Source: Streptomyces sp. RKAG290 (GTDB lineage Bacteria; Actinomycetota; Actinomycetes; Streptomycetales; Streptomycetaceae). From it: 64,000 nt of DNA. The notes beneath the pieces were generated by a model. The model was not told the DNA's origin, made no database searches, and saw only the letters and a list, made by a program, of their open reading frames with translations. Shown here piece after piece: positions 27,763 through 36,080 of the stretch; the stretch's first letter is position 1, and every line of letters starts with the position of its first letter. Made by a program: the position numbers and the translations under genes. Location: NCBI RefSeq assembly GCF_023701695.1, contig NZ_JAJOZC010000001.1, positions 3,781,894 through 3,845,893 of the forward strand, read 5' to 3'.

Positions 27763-29333
27763 CGCACATCGAACAGCTCTACTGGGGCGGCGCAGGCCTG
27801 ATCGTGCTCTGGCTCGTCGTCTTCGGGCTCGCGCTGGTCGCCACCCGGAACGGCGTGGTCAGGCCGGGTCCCGCGACCCAGGAGTTCGGCCCCGACCCCG
27901 AACCGCCGGCCGTGGTCAGCCTGCTCGGCAACGGCTGGCGCGGCGTGGAGTACGCCGCAGCGGCCACCCTGCTGGACCTCGCGGCCCGCGGGCTCGTCGA
28001 GGTGCGGCAGCCGGGCGACGACCCGGTCCGCAGCACCGTTCACCTCACCGCGGCCGGCCGGGCGGCGCCCGGGCTGATGCCGTACGAGCAGCGGGTACTG
28101 GACCGTGTCACCGCCCGCACGGTGGAGGGCGGCGCGCCCATCGGGGCGATCGCCTTCCGTGAGGAGAAGCGTGCCGCCGCCTGGAACGCGAAGTTGCGCC
28201 AGGAGATCATTGCCGACGCCCGGGTGCGCGGCCTGTCCCGCTACCGGTTCGCACCGTTGCTCGGCAGTGCTCTGCTGATCGGTGCCTTCGTGCCCGGTGC
28301 GCTGTTCACCGTGGCCGCGGTCATGGGTGGGCACAACCTGCGCGCCGCGCTCGCTGTCGGTGCGGCCCCGGGTGTCGCACTGGTCTTCCTGCTCGGCAAG
28401 ACGCTGGGCGAGCGGGCGACGCCGAAGGGCCTTGAGCGCGCCGGACACTGGGCCGGACTGCGGAACTGGCTCACAGCGCACGAGGACTTCGCCCAGCTGC
28501 CGCCCGCAGCCGTGACGGTCTGGGACCGCTATCTCGCGTACGGGACCGCGCTCGGCGTCACCAGCCTGACCGGCCGGCTCCTCGGCTTCGACTCCGGCGA
28601 CCGGCGACGCGTCTGGTCCTCGTACGGAGGGACCTGGCGCGCGGTACGGATCCGCTACCCGCGAATGCGCCCCGGCTTCGGCGGCTCGGCGGGCCGGCTC
28701 CTGCAGCTGGCGACCGCGGCGGGCGTGGTCGCGGCGGCCCTCTGCGCTTTCGCGGTGCTGCGGCAGCCCGACTGGTCGGCCACGGTCGAGGCGCACAGCG
28801 ACGGCTCGTGGCGCCAGCCAGGCCTGGTGCTGAGCGCGGGCTGGGTGGGCAGTCTGCTGCTCGGGCTCGTGGTGGCCGGCAAGATCAGTCGTTGGACGCT
28901 GCTCCTGGTGTTCCTGGCGATGATGCCCGGTAACTTCGCGCGGAGCAGCGACAACTGGTTCACCGACGCGGCGGCCCACGAGGGGCCGCTGTCCGGCGAG
29001 TTGGCGGCCGTCGTGATCTTCGGCGCGCTGGCCACGTACCTCCTGGTACTCGCCTGCCTGGAGCGCCGTGAGCCCGACACGATCACCGGTGAGGTGCTGC
29101 GGATGGAGTCGCGCAAGGGCAAGGGGGCGGCCCGTTTCCTGGCCCTGGACGAGGGAAACACGGACCTGACCACCGCCTGGGCGCTGCCGGCGGCCTCGCA
29201 GGGCATCGCGACCGGCGCCCAGGTGCGGCTGAGGGTTTCGCGGGGCACCCGCACCATCCGCTCCGCGGAGCTGGTGAGGGCCGCGATGCCGGAAGGCGAC
29301 CGGCCGAAGGCGCCCGAGCAGGCCGCCTCTTAA
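27759..29333 (+). CDS. DUF2207 family membrane protein
   Basis: A 524-residue protein. An N-terminal helix (LIVLWLVVFGLALVATRN) is followed by a cytoplasmic domain with a winged-helix-like AAATLLDLAARGLVEV. Two helices around LLGSALLIGAFVPGALFTVAAVMGG come next, and further helices at about residues 310-430. Family members start with a DUF2207 extracellular domain; here that part is short. It is translationally coupled to LemA. Function unknown. Confidence 0.88.
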   Translation: MTHIEQLYWGGAGLIVLWLVVFGLALVATRNGVVRPGPATQEFGPDPEPPAVVSLLGNGWRGVEYAAAATLLDLAARGLVEVRQPGDDPVRSTVHLTAAGRAAPGLMPYEQRVLDRVTARTVEGGAPIGAIAFREEKRAAAWNAKLRQEIIADARVRGLSRYRFAPLLGSALLIGAFVPGALFTVAAVMGGHNLRAALAVGAAPGVALVFLLGKTLGERATPKGLERAGHWAGLRNWLTAHEDFAQLPPAAVTVWDRYLAYGTALGVTSLTGRLLGFDSGDRRRVWSSYGGTWRAVRIRYPRMRPGFGGSAGRLLQLATAAGVVAAALCAFAVLRQPDWSATVEAHSDGSWRQPGLVLSAGWVGSLLLGLVVAGKISRWTLLLVFLAMMPGNFARSSDNWFTDAAAHEGPLSGELAAVVIFGALATYLLVLACLERREPDTITGEVLRMESRKGKGAARFLALDEGNTDLTTAWALPAASQGIATGAQVRLRVSRGTRTIRSAELVRAAMPEGDRPKAPEQAAS

Positions 29334-29340
29334 GGAGGAA

Positions 29341-29382
29341 GACGCTCCGGGGCGCCTCCGCGATGAGGCGCTCCGGAGCGTC
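29341..29382 (+). terminator. Terminator hairpin after the LemA operon
   Basis: An 18-bp stem (GACGCTCCGGGGCGCCTC with GAGGCGCTCCGGAGCGTC, one G-T pair) around CGCGAT, directly after the DUF2207 stop. Confidence 0.85.
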
Positions 29383-29603
29383 TGCGTAGTCGCTCACCGA
29401 GGCCAGGTCCAAGCTGGGCAGCCGGACTACCGCGAGGCGCGGTGGATAACGCTCCGAGTTCCGACCGTCACCGGATGGCTTCAGGTGCCCGGTGCGTTCC
29501 TCGCACAACGCCTGGCAGTTCTCATCGGAGGAAACGGCGGGTCGACCGGAAGATGCCGAGGACCTCCGACCAGGTTCTCCCAAGCGAGCTCCGAAAATGC
29601 AGC

Positions 29604-29636
29604 AAGGGCCTGATCCTCAGAGAGGATCAGGCCCTT
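29604..29636 (-). terminator. Trailer hairpin of tRNA-Pro fragment
   Basis: A perfect 15-bp stem, AAGGGCCTGATCCTC and GAGGATCAGGCCCTT, with loop AGA. It lies 19 bp after the tRNA 3' end on the minus strand and is the expected tRNA terminator. Confidence 0.85.
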
Positions 29637-29654
29637 GGCCTGGTGTTTCAGCTG

Positions 29655-29700
29655 TCGGGGTGGCGGGATTTGAACCCACGACCTCTTCGTCCCGAATGAG
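29655..29700 (-). other. 3' fragment of tRNA-Pro, probable attachment site
   Basis: Read on the minus strand, 29700 to 29655 gives an anticodon loop TTCGGGA (CGG, Pro), GAGGTCGTGGG, the T arm GGGTTCAAATCCC and the acceptor strand CACCCCGA. The anticodon stem does not pair and nothing upstream resembles the D arm or 5' acceptor strand. So only the 3' half of tRNA-Pro is present. This is what the element end without the tRNA looks like after integration into a tRNA 3' end (pSAM2 is known to use a tRNA-Pro gene). The intact tRNA should lie at the far end of the island. Confidence 0.75.
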
Positions 29701-30077
29701 GGTCGGTTACTGATCTTGCCAGCGTGGATGCCGTTTGCCCTGGTCAGAGGGTCGGGTTGGCGGGGTCTCGGGTGGTCTCGAAGGGGCTAGGGGAGCGGGT
29801 TGGCTCCCAGATGGCTCCCAGCGGGACCTCAGTCAGAGTCGCTGCTCGGACAGGCGAACTTGCATGAGGTGCGCGGTGTAACCGCTGCGTGGCAGTTGGT
29901 GCGCCGTCCGCCCGCAGACCGATCGGGCAGAGCAGATCGGCTGAACCGCCCTTTCAGGGACCTCGACGCCTTCGTAGCTCTGCCCGAGGCAGTTTGGCGA
30001 ACCCGGGCGTGCACCTTCACATCTGGAGCAAGAATGGCTGCCTGGTGGATCAAGAAGGATAGGGGGCGGGGTTCTGC
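29701..30077. other. Gap next to the attachment site, no recognised gene
   Basis: 377 bp without a convincing gene. Short open frames exist on both strands but lack family features. No integrase or excisionase was recognised. The promoter of the CHAT module probably lies here; GGGGGCGGGG precedes its first ATG. Confidence 0.5.
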
Positions 30078-30473
30078 ATGACGAGCCAGGCGGAAGTAGG
30101 CGGCATGAGGATCGCCAAGGCGCTGTCGTACGTGTGTGGTCATCGGGACGAACTCGCTGCGCTGCTCGATGAGGACGACGCTGCCTTGCGCGCTGTCGGA
30201 GCCGTAGTCGGTGGTCCGGCCGCGGACAACGTCTCGCTCACCGCCCTTCTGGACGCTCTGCACGCAGCAGTTCGACGCGCAGGCGACCCGTCGGGGGTCT
30301 ACGGCGCGACGGGCCGCGGTGTGATGCCAGCCGGTGTCGCTGATGTGGACGTCGTGTACCGGTGCCCCTTGCAGTTGTGCATCGGCCGATCCACTCATGA
30401 GGTGGACGACGACTTGCCACGCTGCCAGTTCGCCTCCGCCGAGACGGCGCTGATCCGGGAGAGGCTTCCGTAG
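30078..30473 (+). CDS. Small Cys-containing protein of the CHAT module
   Basis: A 131-residue protein, not recognised. The first 75 residues look helical (MRIAKALSYVCGHRDELAAL, LTALLDALHAAVRRAGD) and could be a small interaction domain. The C-terminal part has YRCPLQLCIGR and PRCQF (C96, C101, C116), perhaps a zinc site. The stop and the next start share one base (TAGTG), so translation is coupled to the membrane protein. It is probably an adaptor in a three-gene module with the membrane protein and the CHAT protease. Confidence 0.72.
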   Translation: MTSQAEVGGMRIAKALSYVCGHRDELAALLDEDDAALRAVGAVVGGPAADNVSLTALLDALHAAVRRAGDPSGVYGATGRGVMPAGVADVDVVYRCPLQLCIGRSTHEVDDDLPRCQFASAETALIRERLP

Positions 30474-31408
30474 TGGGAGGGCTTCTCAGCGAACTCAGCA
30501 AGAAGCTGGCTGAACGGTGGCTGACCCTTCTCGTACTGCCAGGCGCGCTCTACTTGGCGATCGCCGCAGCTGGGCACACCCTTGGGCAGAGCGCTGCGTT
30601 GGACGTGGGGCGGCTCACTCACGCGATCTCGGACGCGGCCCGGGCTCCCCAAGTAACCACGATAGGGGGTCAGGTTGTGCTGCTTGCTGCCATCCTGGCC
30701 GGTGCGGCCGTCACTGGTCTGGCCGCCCAGTCCCTCGGCTCCTGTGTTGAGCGCGCCGCCTTGGCCGCCGGCTGGGGAGCATGGCCCTGGCCGTTCGGTG
30801 AGTTGGCCGAGCGTCACGTGGCACACCGACAGCGTCGTTGGGACGCGGCTCGGGCTGAGTACGAAGCCCTACGGCTTCTGGAACTCGCTCCACGACCAGG
30901 CGACCGCCCCGGGCCCCGAGAGCGTCACCGCGCGGCCCACAGGCGCGAACGGATCGCCGTGGAACGGCCCGAACGGCCGAGCTGGAGTGGTGATCGGATC
31001 CACGCCGCCGCGGTCCGGCTGGACCGAGACGCACACATCAATCTCCTCGTCCTCTGGCCACACCTCTGGCTCGTGCTGCCAGAAGAGATACGCGGCGAGA
31101 TCGGCAGGGCCCGCGCCGCGTTGGCGCGAGCGGCCGTCCTTGGGGGATGGGCCCTGCTCTATCTGGCTCTGGCCTGGTGGTGGTGGCCCGCGGTGCCGCT
31201 CGCCGCCACCTTGGTGGTCATTTCGGCACGTCGCCTCCGTGCTGCGTCGGACACCTACGCCACGTTGCTGGAGGCATCCGTGCGCCTTCACCTGACGGAC
31301 CTGGCCGACAAGCTGCGGATCGAGGAACAGCCGATGGGCCCTCCGCTCGGTGGCGCGGTCATGCGAAGGCTGAGCAGCCCAGCGCCTGCGACGGAACCGG
31401 CTTCGTGA
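30473..31408 (+). CDS. Multi-pass membrane protein of the CHAT module
   Basis: A 311-residue protein, not recognised. Hydrophobic segments lie at about 15-37 (WLTLLVLPGALYLAIAAAG), 62-85 (VVLLAAILAGAAVTGLAAQ) and 222-252 (LGGWALLYLALAWWWWP and VPLAATLVVISA), giving four helices. Between helices 2 and 3 is a 130-residue Arg-rich cytoplasmic region with several coiled segments. Start is the GTG sharing a base with the preceding stop. It could be the membrane effector of the module or anchor for the protease; this is inference. Confidence 0.8.
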   Translation: MGGLLSELSKKLAERWLTLLVLPGALYLAIAAAGHTLGQSAALDVGRLTHAISDAARAPQVTTIGGQVVLLAAILAGAAVTGLAAQSLGSCVERAALAAGWGAWPWPFGELAERHVAHRQRRWDAARAEYEALRLLELAPRPGDRPGPRERHRAAHRRERIAVERPERPSWSGDRIHAAAVRLDRDAHINLLVLWPHLWLVLPEEIRGEIGRARAALARAAVLGGWALLYLALAWWWWPAVPLAATLVVISARRLRAASDTYATLLEASVRLHLTDLADKLRIEEQPMGPPLGGAVMRRLSSPAPATEPAS

Positions 31409-31480
31409 GCTGCGTGAGATTCGGAGGCTCTCCTCGGCAGACCTGAACAGTGCAGCAATCAGACCTACCGGACATCACGA

Positions 31481-34400
31481 GTGACAGGGCGGTTCATGCA
31501 GGGGCGTGAGCAAGACTTCGCAAGGGAACGCGAACTGGAGAAACGGATCGCCGTCGTGGGTCTACGCCTGGACCGTTTGGCCCGCGAACAGGACCCTGGC
31601 GTGGTGCTGGAGCCGGAAGCAGTGGTTGAGGCTCGCCAACTTGCCGCGATACTCCGAAACGTCGAGGCCGACCTGGACGGTCATCATGCCCTCGGTTGGT
31701 TGCACACCTTCAGGTACAAGGCACTTCCCGAAGGGGCTGGGCAGTGGGACAGAGACGAGGCCGTCGCAAAGTTTGCGCCCTGCTTCGTGTTCGGCGCCGA
31801 TGAGGAGGATCTGCCGGAGGAACTGCTTCCAGATGTGGCCCAGCAGGCGCTTGGCTTTGTCTGGAGAGTTCAGCAAGGGATGAACGCCTCGCCGAGCCCG
31901 GCCCTGCGCGCAAGAGTGACCGATCTCCTGCGACGCATCGCGGCTGCTCTTCCCCGTGGTGAAAGCGAGTACGCGGAAACGTTGTCCGATCTTGCTGTCA
32001 TTCTGAAATCACACTTCGATGCGGGTGGTGAACCAGAGGATCTGGACGCGGCGATCGACGCCGCCCGGGGCGCGGTGGCGGGCACGGCAACAGGGCACCC
32101 GAACAAGCCGGTCATGCTGTCCAACCTGTCAGGTGTGCTGATGGAGCGCTTCACCCATACGGCTGAGGCAGCGGACCTGGACGATGCGATCGAGACCGCC
32201 CGATTGGCAGTCCAAGCTGCCGAGGGCTCTCCCGCCCACCGGCCCGGCGGACTCAACAACCTAGGCACCGCGCTACAGACCAGGTTCACCGAGAGAGGCA
32301 TCCTGTCGGACCTGGACGCGGCGATCGAAGCCTTTCAGGAAGCGTCAGACCTCTGTACCGAGGACGACGAGAACGCAGGAGTTCTTCACAATCTGGGGAC
32401 CGCCTGGCATGGCCGATATGAAAACACCGGCGTGCTGGCGGATCTGGACAACGCGATTGAGTGCTGCCAGGCTGCAGTCGAGGCTGCCTCCGAGGAACAT
32501 CCTGGGCGTCCCATGTTCCTGTCTGGGCTCGGCCGCATCGCGCTCACGCGATTCGAGCGTACCGGGGAAGCAGCCCATTTGGACCGATCCGTCAACGCGT
32601 TCCGAGAGGCTCTGGAGATGCTCCCGCCGGGGCACCGGGCTCGTGGGCTTCGTCTCTCTGGCCTCGGACAAGCTCTCCTAGCGCGATACCGCCTCGGCGG
32701 CGACAGATCCGACCTCGATGCGGCGATCGAAATGAACCGCGCTGCCTCCCGAGAAATCGCCCCGCAACAGATCGAGTTCAACGCGGTTCTCAACAACCTG
32801 GCCACCTCTCTCTGGCAGCGGTTCGAACGCACTGGTCATATGGCCGACCTGGACGAGGCGATCAGCGCGAGTCGCGCTTCTGCGCAGGCCACCGCGGACA
32901 GTCACGTCGACCGGCCGACCCGTCTGTCCAACGTTGGTCTGATGCTGTGGACTCGGTTCAAGCGCACCGGGGCGTCGTCGGACCTGGATGCCGCGGTCGA
33001 GTTTGCACACGGAGCTGTGAAGACGGCACCTCGTGCACACTCCGCCTTGGCGGCGATGCTGTCCAATCTCGGGGCGGTGTTGTTGCAACGCTACGAACGG
33101 AACAGGGACCTTCAAGACCTCGACGAGGTGATCCGAGGGAACCGCGAGGTCCTCAGGATTGTGGATGCAAGCAGCCCTGATCGCCCTCGTTTCCTCGCGA
33201 ATCTGTGCACCGCCCTGCATGCCCGCTTCCAGCGCACTGGAAGCTTTGAGGACCTGGACGGCGCGGTCGTGGCGGGACGCGATGCGACCGCCACTGTCCC
33301 GTCCCACCACCCTGAGCGTCCGAAGTACTTGTCCTTGCTGGGAGGTGTGCTGACCGGCAGGTTCGAGAAGACCGGATCTGTAGCGGACCTGGATCAGGCG
33401 GTGGGTGCGTGCCAGGCCGCGCTCGACATCTCGCCCGCGGAACATCCAGAGCGCGCCGACTACCTGTTCCAGCTCGGGACGGCCCTGCATCGCCGGTATC
33501 AGCTGACTCACTCACCACACGACTTTGATCTGGCCCTGGCTGCCCACGTGGAAGGTGCGCGAGCCGACGGGTCCAGGCCCTCGATTCGGATTCGGGCCGC
33601 TCAGGCAGCGGCCTCAATGACCGGAGGCCCAGATCCTGATCTCGCAGCCGAGCTCCTGGCCGGTGCCGTACGCCTGCTGCCCGAAGTGGCAGACCGCCGG
33701 CTGAGCCGTGGTGACCAGCAGCACGCCATGGGCAAGTCGTCCGGGCTGGCCGGAGACGCCGCGGCACTGGCTCTTGATTCTCACGAAGGCACACCCGCCG
33801 ATCGAGCAGTGCGGGCACTGCAGTTGATCGAGGTCGGCCGCGGCGTCCTCCACAGCCAGGCGCTGGACATGCGGAGCGACCTCGCAGAACTTCGTGAGCG
33901 TCATCCCGACCTGGCCAATCGCGTCGAGGTGCTGCGGGACGAGCTCGACCGGCCGATGGATATGGATATGGCCTCTCCCACGAAGCCCGGTGGGGAAGTT
34001 AGCGCGGCCGTACGTGCGGTCGATGCTGAGGAGCAACGACGCAGCCGCGCCGACCAACTTCAGGCCACGCTGGACAACATCCGAACGCAGGACGGGTTCG
34101 CCAGTTTCGCTCGTCCCCCCGCCGTCACCGAGCTTCTAGCACAAGCCAACTCCGGCCCAGTGGTGAGCTTCAACGTCAGCCACTACCGCAGCGACGCACT
34201 GCTGTTGACGTCCGATGGAATCGAGTCCCTGAACCTGCCCGGCCTCACGTACGACCTCGTCATCGACCAGATACAGACCTTCCACAGGGCCCTGGAAACT
34301 GTTGCGGATCCGCACACGACGCCCCTCGCTCGGAAAGAGGCGCAAGCGACGCTTCACGCTGTCTTGGAGTGGCTGTGGGACGCGGCGGCCGAACCGGTTC

Positions 34401-35302
34401 TGCGTAGCCTTGGTTTTACTCGTGAGCCCACTCCTAGACAGTCGTGGCCCCGCGTCTGGTGGGCGCCTGGCGGGCTTCTCTCACTGCTACCCCTGCATGC
34501 TGCAGGCCATCACTCCGAGCCGCCCCGGGCGGGCTTGCGAGACAGGGAACCGCGGACGGTCATGGACCGCGTCGTCTCCTCGTACACCACCACGATTCGC
34601 GCACTGCACCACGCACGCCGTCATCGAGCCTCCGCGCCGTCTGTGAGCCGGGCATTGATTGTGGCCATGCCCACAACTCCGGGCGTCCAAGGCCGCCTGG
34701 ACCACGTCTCGGAAGAAGCTGCAATGCTGTGCGGCCTGCTGCCCGAGCCGACGCTGCTCACGGAGCCGGACACAGAGGCTGAGGGCATGACCGCCCCCGG
34801 TCCGGAGACACGACCGACCAAGGCGCGGGTCCTGAAGTCTCTCTCCGATTGCGGGATCGTTCATTTCGCATGCCACGGTGCCCACGACTCCGACGATCCG
34901 TCCCAAAGTCTGTTGCTTCTGCACGACCACGAACGCGATCCGCTCACGGTGGCGAGCCTCGCAGAAGTGAGGACGGACTCGGCCCAACTGGCCTACCTGT
35001 CAGCGTGCCGAACAGCGTTCATGGAATCCGTGGAGCTGATCGATGAGGCCATCCACCTCACATCGGCCTTTCAGCTTGCCGGTTTTCCCCACGTCGTTGG
35101 CACCCTCTGGGAGATAAACGACGAGGTGGCCTCACATATGGCAGCCGATTTCTATGCTGAGCTCGGCGGGGGCACCGACCAGCATGGTGGCCTCGACACA
35201 GATGCAGCTGCCCGTGCTCTGCACCACACCGTGTGTAAGGTCCGAAATCGATATCCAAGGTCCCCCTACCTCTGGGCGGCCCACCTGCACGCCGGGATCT
35301 GA
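31481..35302 (+). CDS. TPR-repeat CHAT-domain protease
   Basis: A 1273-residue protein. Residues about 150-760 are some twelve TPR-like repeats of about 47 residues with the recurring core LxxLGxAL-xRFxRTGxxxDLDxAI. The C-terminal CHAT domain (about 930-1270) is a caspase-like peptidase. The catalytic His is H1132 in HFACHGAHDSDDP and Cys is C1176 in YLSACRTAF, followed by AFQLAGFPHVVGTLW. TPR-CHAT proteins act in bacterial conflict and cell-death systems, where activation by a sensor releases proteolysis. The GTG at 31481 gives an N-terminal 140-residue domain of unknown type. Confidence 0.93.
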   Translation: MTGRFMQGREQDFARERELEKRIAVVGLRLDRLAREQDPGVVLEPEAVVEARQLAAILRNVEADLDGHHALGWLHTFRYKALPEGAGQWDRDEAVAKFAPCFVFGADEEDLPEELLPDVAQQALGFVWRVQQGMNASPSPALRARVTDLLRRIAAALPRGESEYAETLSDLAVILKSHFDAGGEPEDLDAAIDAARGAVAGTATGHPNKPVMLSNLSGVLMERFTHTAEAADLDDAIETARLAVQAAEGSPAHRPGGLNNLGTALQTRFTERGILSDLDAAIEAFQEASDLCTEDDENAGVLHNLGTAWHGRYENTGVLADLDNAIECCQAAVEAASEEHPGRPMFLSGLGRIALTRFERTGEAAHLDRSVNAFREALEMLPPGHRARGLRLSGLGQALLARYRLGGDRSDLDAAIEMNRAASREIAPQQIEFNAVLNNLATSLWQRFERTGHMADLDEAISASRASAQATADSHVDRPTRLSNVGLMLWTRFKRTGASSDLDAAVEFAHGAVKTAPRAHSALAAMLSNLGAVLLQRYERNRDLQDLDEVIRGNREVLRIVDASSPDRPRFLANLCTALHARFQRTGSFEDLDGAVVAGRDATATVPSHHPERPKYLSLLGGVLTGRFEKTGSVADLDQAVGACQAALDISPAEHPERADYLFQLGTALHRRYQLTHSPHDFDLALAAHVEGARADGSRPSIRIRAAQAAASMTGGPDPDLAAELLAGAVRLLPEVADRRLSRGDQQHAMGKSSGLAGDAAALALDSHEGTPADRAVRALQLIEVGRGVLHSQALDMRSDLAELRERHPDLANRVEVLRDELDRPMDMDMASPTKPGGEVSAAVRAVDAEEQRRSRADQLQATLDNIRTQDGFASFARPPAVTELLAQANSGPVVSFNVSHYRSDALLLTSDGIESLNLPGLTYDLVIDQIQTFHRALETVADPHTTPLARKEAQATLHAVLEWLWDAAAEPVLRSLGFTREPTPRQSWPRVWWAPGGLLSLLPLHAAGHHSEPPRAGLRDREPRTVMDRVVSSYTTTIRALHHARRHRASAPSVSRALIVAMPTTPGVQGRLDHVSEEAAMLCGLLPEPTLLTEPDTEAEGMTAPGPETRPTKARVLKSLSDCGIVHFACHGAHDSDDPSQSLLLLHDHERDPLTVASLAEVRTDSAQLAYLSACRTAFMESVELIDEAIHLTSAFQLAGFPHVVGTLWEINDEVASHMAADFYAELGGGTDQHGGLDTDAAARALHHTVCKVRNRYPRSPYLWAAHLHAGI

Positions 35303-35310
35303 AAGTCGGC

Positions 35311-35338
35311 GGTGCCGCAGCTGCCGAGCTGTGGCACC
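35311..35338 (+). terminator. Terminator after the CHAT gene
   Basis: A 12-bp stem, GGTGCCGCAGCT with AGCTGTGGCACC (one G-T pair), loop GCCG, nine bases after the stop. A second hairpin, CCTGACGC/GCGTCAGG, follows at 35385-35409. Confidence 0.8.
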
Positions 35339-35409
35339 GACACCGACATGTTCAAGGTGGGGTGCCGCTCGCACCTTGGCTATGCCTGACGCGAGTACGC
35401 GGCGTCAGG

Positions 35410-35938
35410 TGGGTCTCGGCATGATGGGCGGACCACTCTCGCAGTGACCTCGTACACCAACCCTCGCCGACGGGGCGTAGGCCATAGATCAGCACCGTGC
35501 TGGAGAACTCGTCCGGTGTGACGGAGACCAGCCGCCACAATGCGCGTCGGCCGGCCGCGTTGCCGGGGGTATCAGTTGTTCGAGCAGAGTTGAGGCCGCA
35601 GAAGTCCTGCCTGGGGCACGGGTCTCACGCTGGACGCGATCAACCTGCTGCGGGTGCGCCATCGCGACGGCGTTCGCAAGCGCCGACTCATTGCCCCTGA
35701 TGTTGCCGTGCCACCACCCCTTCAGACCACCTGGCACGTGGCCGACGCCTGTGGCGTCGCTCAAGGGGGTCTCGGGTCGGCGCGTAGGGCTGCGGTGACC
35801 CGGGTGCGGAACCCGTGGGCCCAGAGGTCTTGGTCCACGGGTTCCCGGGACGTGCACCGTCGACGAGTGAGAACGTGCGGGGGTGGATGGCTTCGCACGG
35901 ATGGGGGCGTCCTTTGGGAGCCGATAGCATTGGGATAT
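35410..35938. other. Intergenic region between CHAT module and restriction operon
   Basis: About 530 bp without a convincing gene on either strand. Short frames have no recognisable domains or good start sites. It may be the remnant of lost sequence. The right end leads into the operator at 35939. Confidence 0.5.
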
Positions 35939-35960
35939 CTCGATAACCCCTGTTATCGAG
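35939..35960. promoter_or_regulatory. Palindromic operator, restriction operon
   Basis: CTCGATAAC-CCCT-GTTATCGAG: perfect 9-bp arms with a 4-bp spacer, in a local AT-rich patch 120 bp before the first gene of the operon. The same GATAAC-N4-GTTATC arrangement recurs at 44804-44819. Confidence 0.7.
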
Positions 35961-36080
35961 GGTCAATAGCAGTCAATCTGAAGAGCGCCCGTAGCGTTCG
36001 GCTCGGAGGCGCAGGAGGCAGCAGCGCCCGCCGACGGGGCAGCCAGATGCACTGCGACAAGATCGTGAAGGAGGGACGCC

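Noticed and set aside
29701..29870. Possible integrase gene remnant next to the attachment site
   Set aside because: Minus-strand frames here gave no catalytic Arg/His/Tyr motifs; similarity was limited to a few residues.
31481..33600. CRISPR-like regular repeats
   Set aside because: The regular spacing is from TPR-coding repeats in the CHAT gene; repeats are degenerate and in frame.
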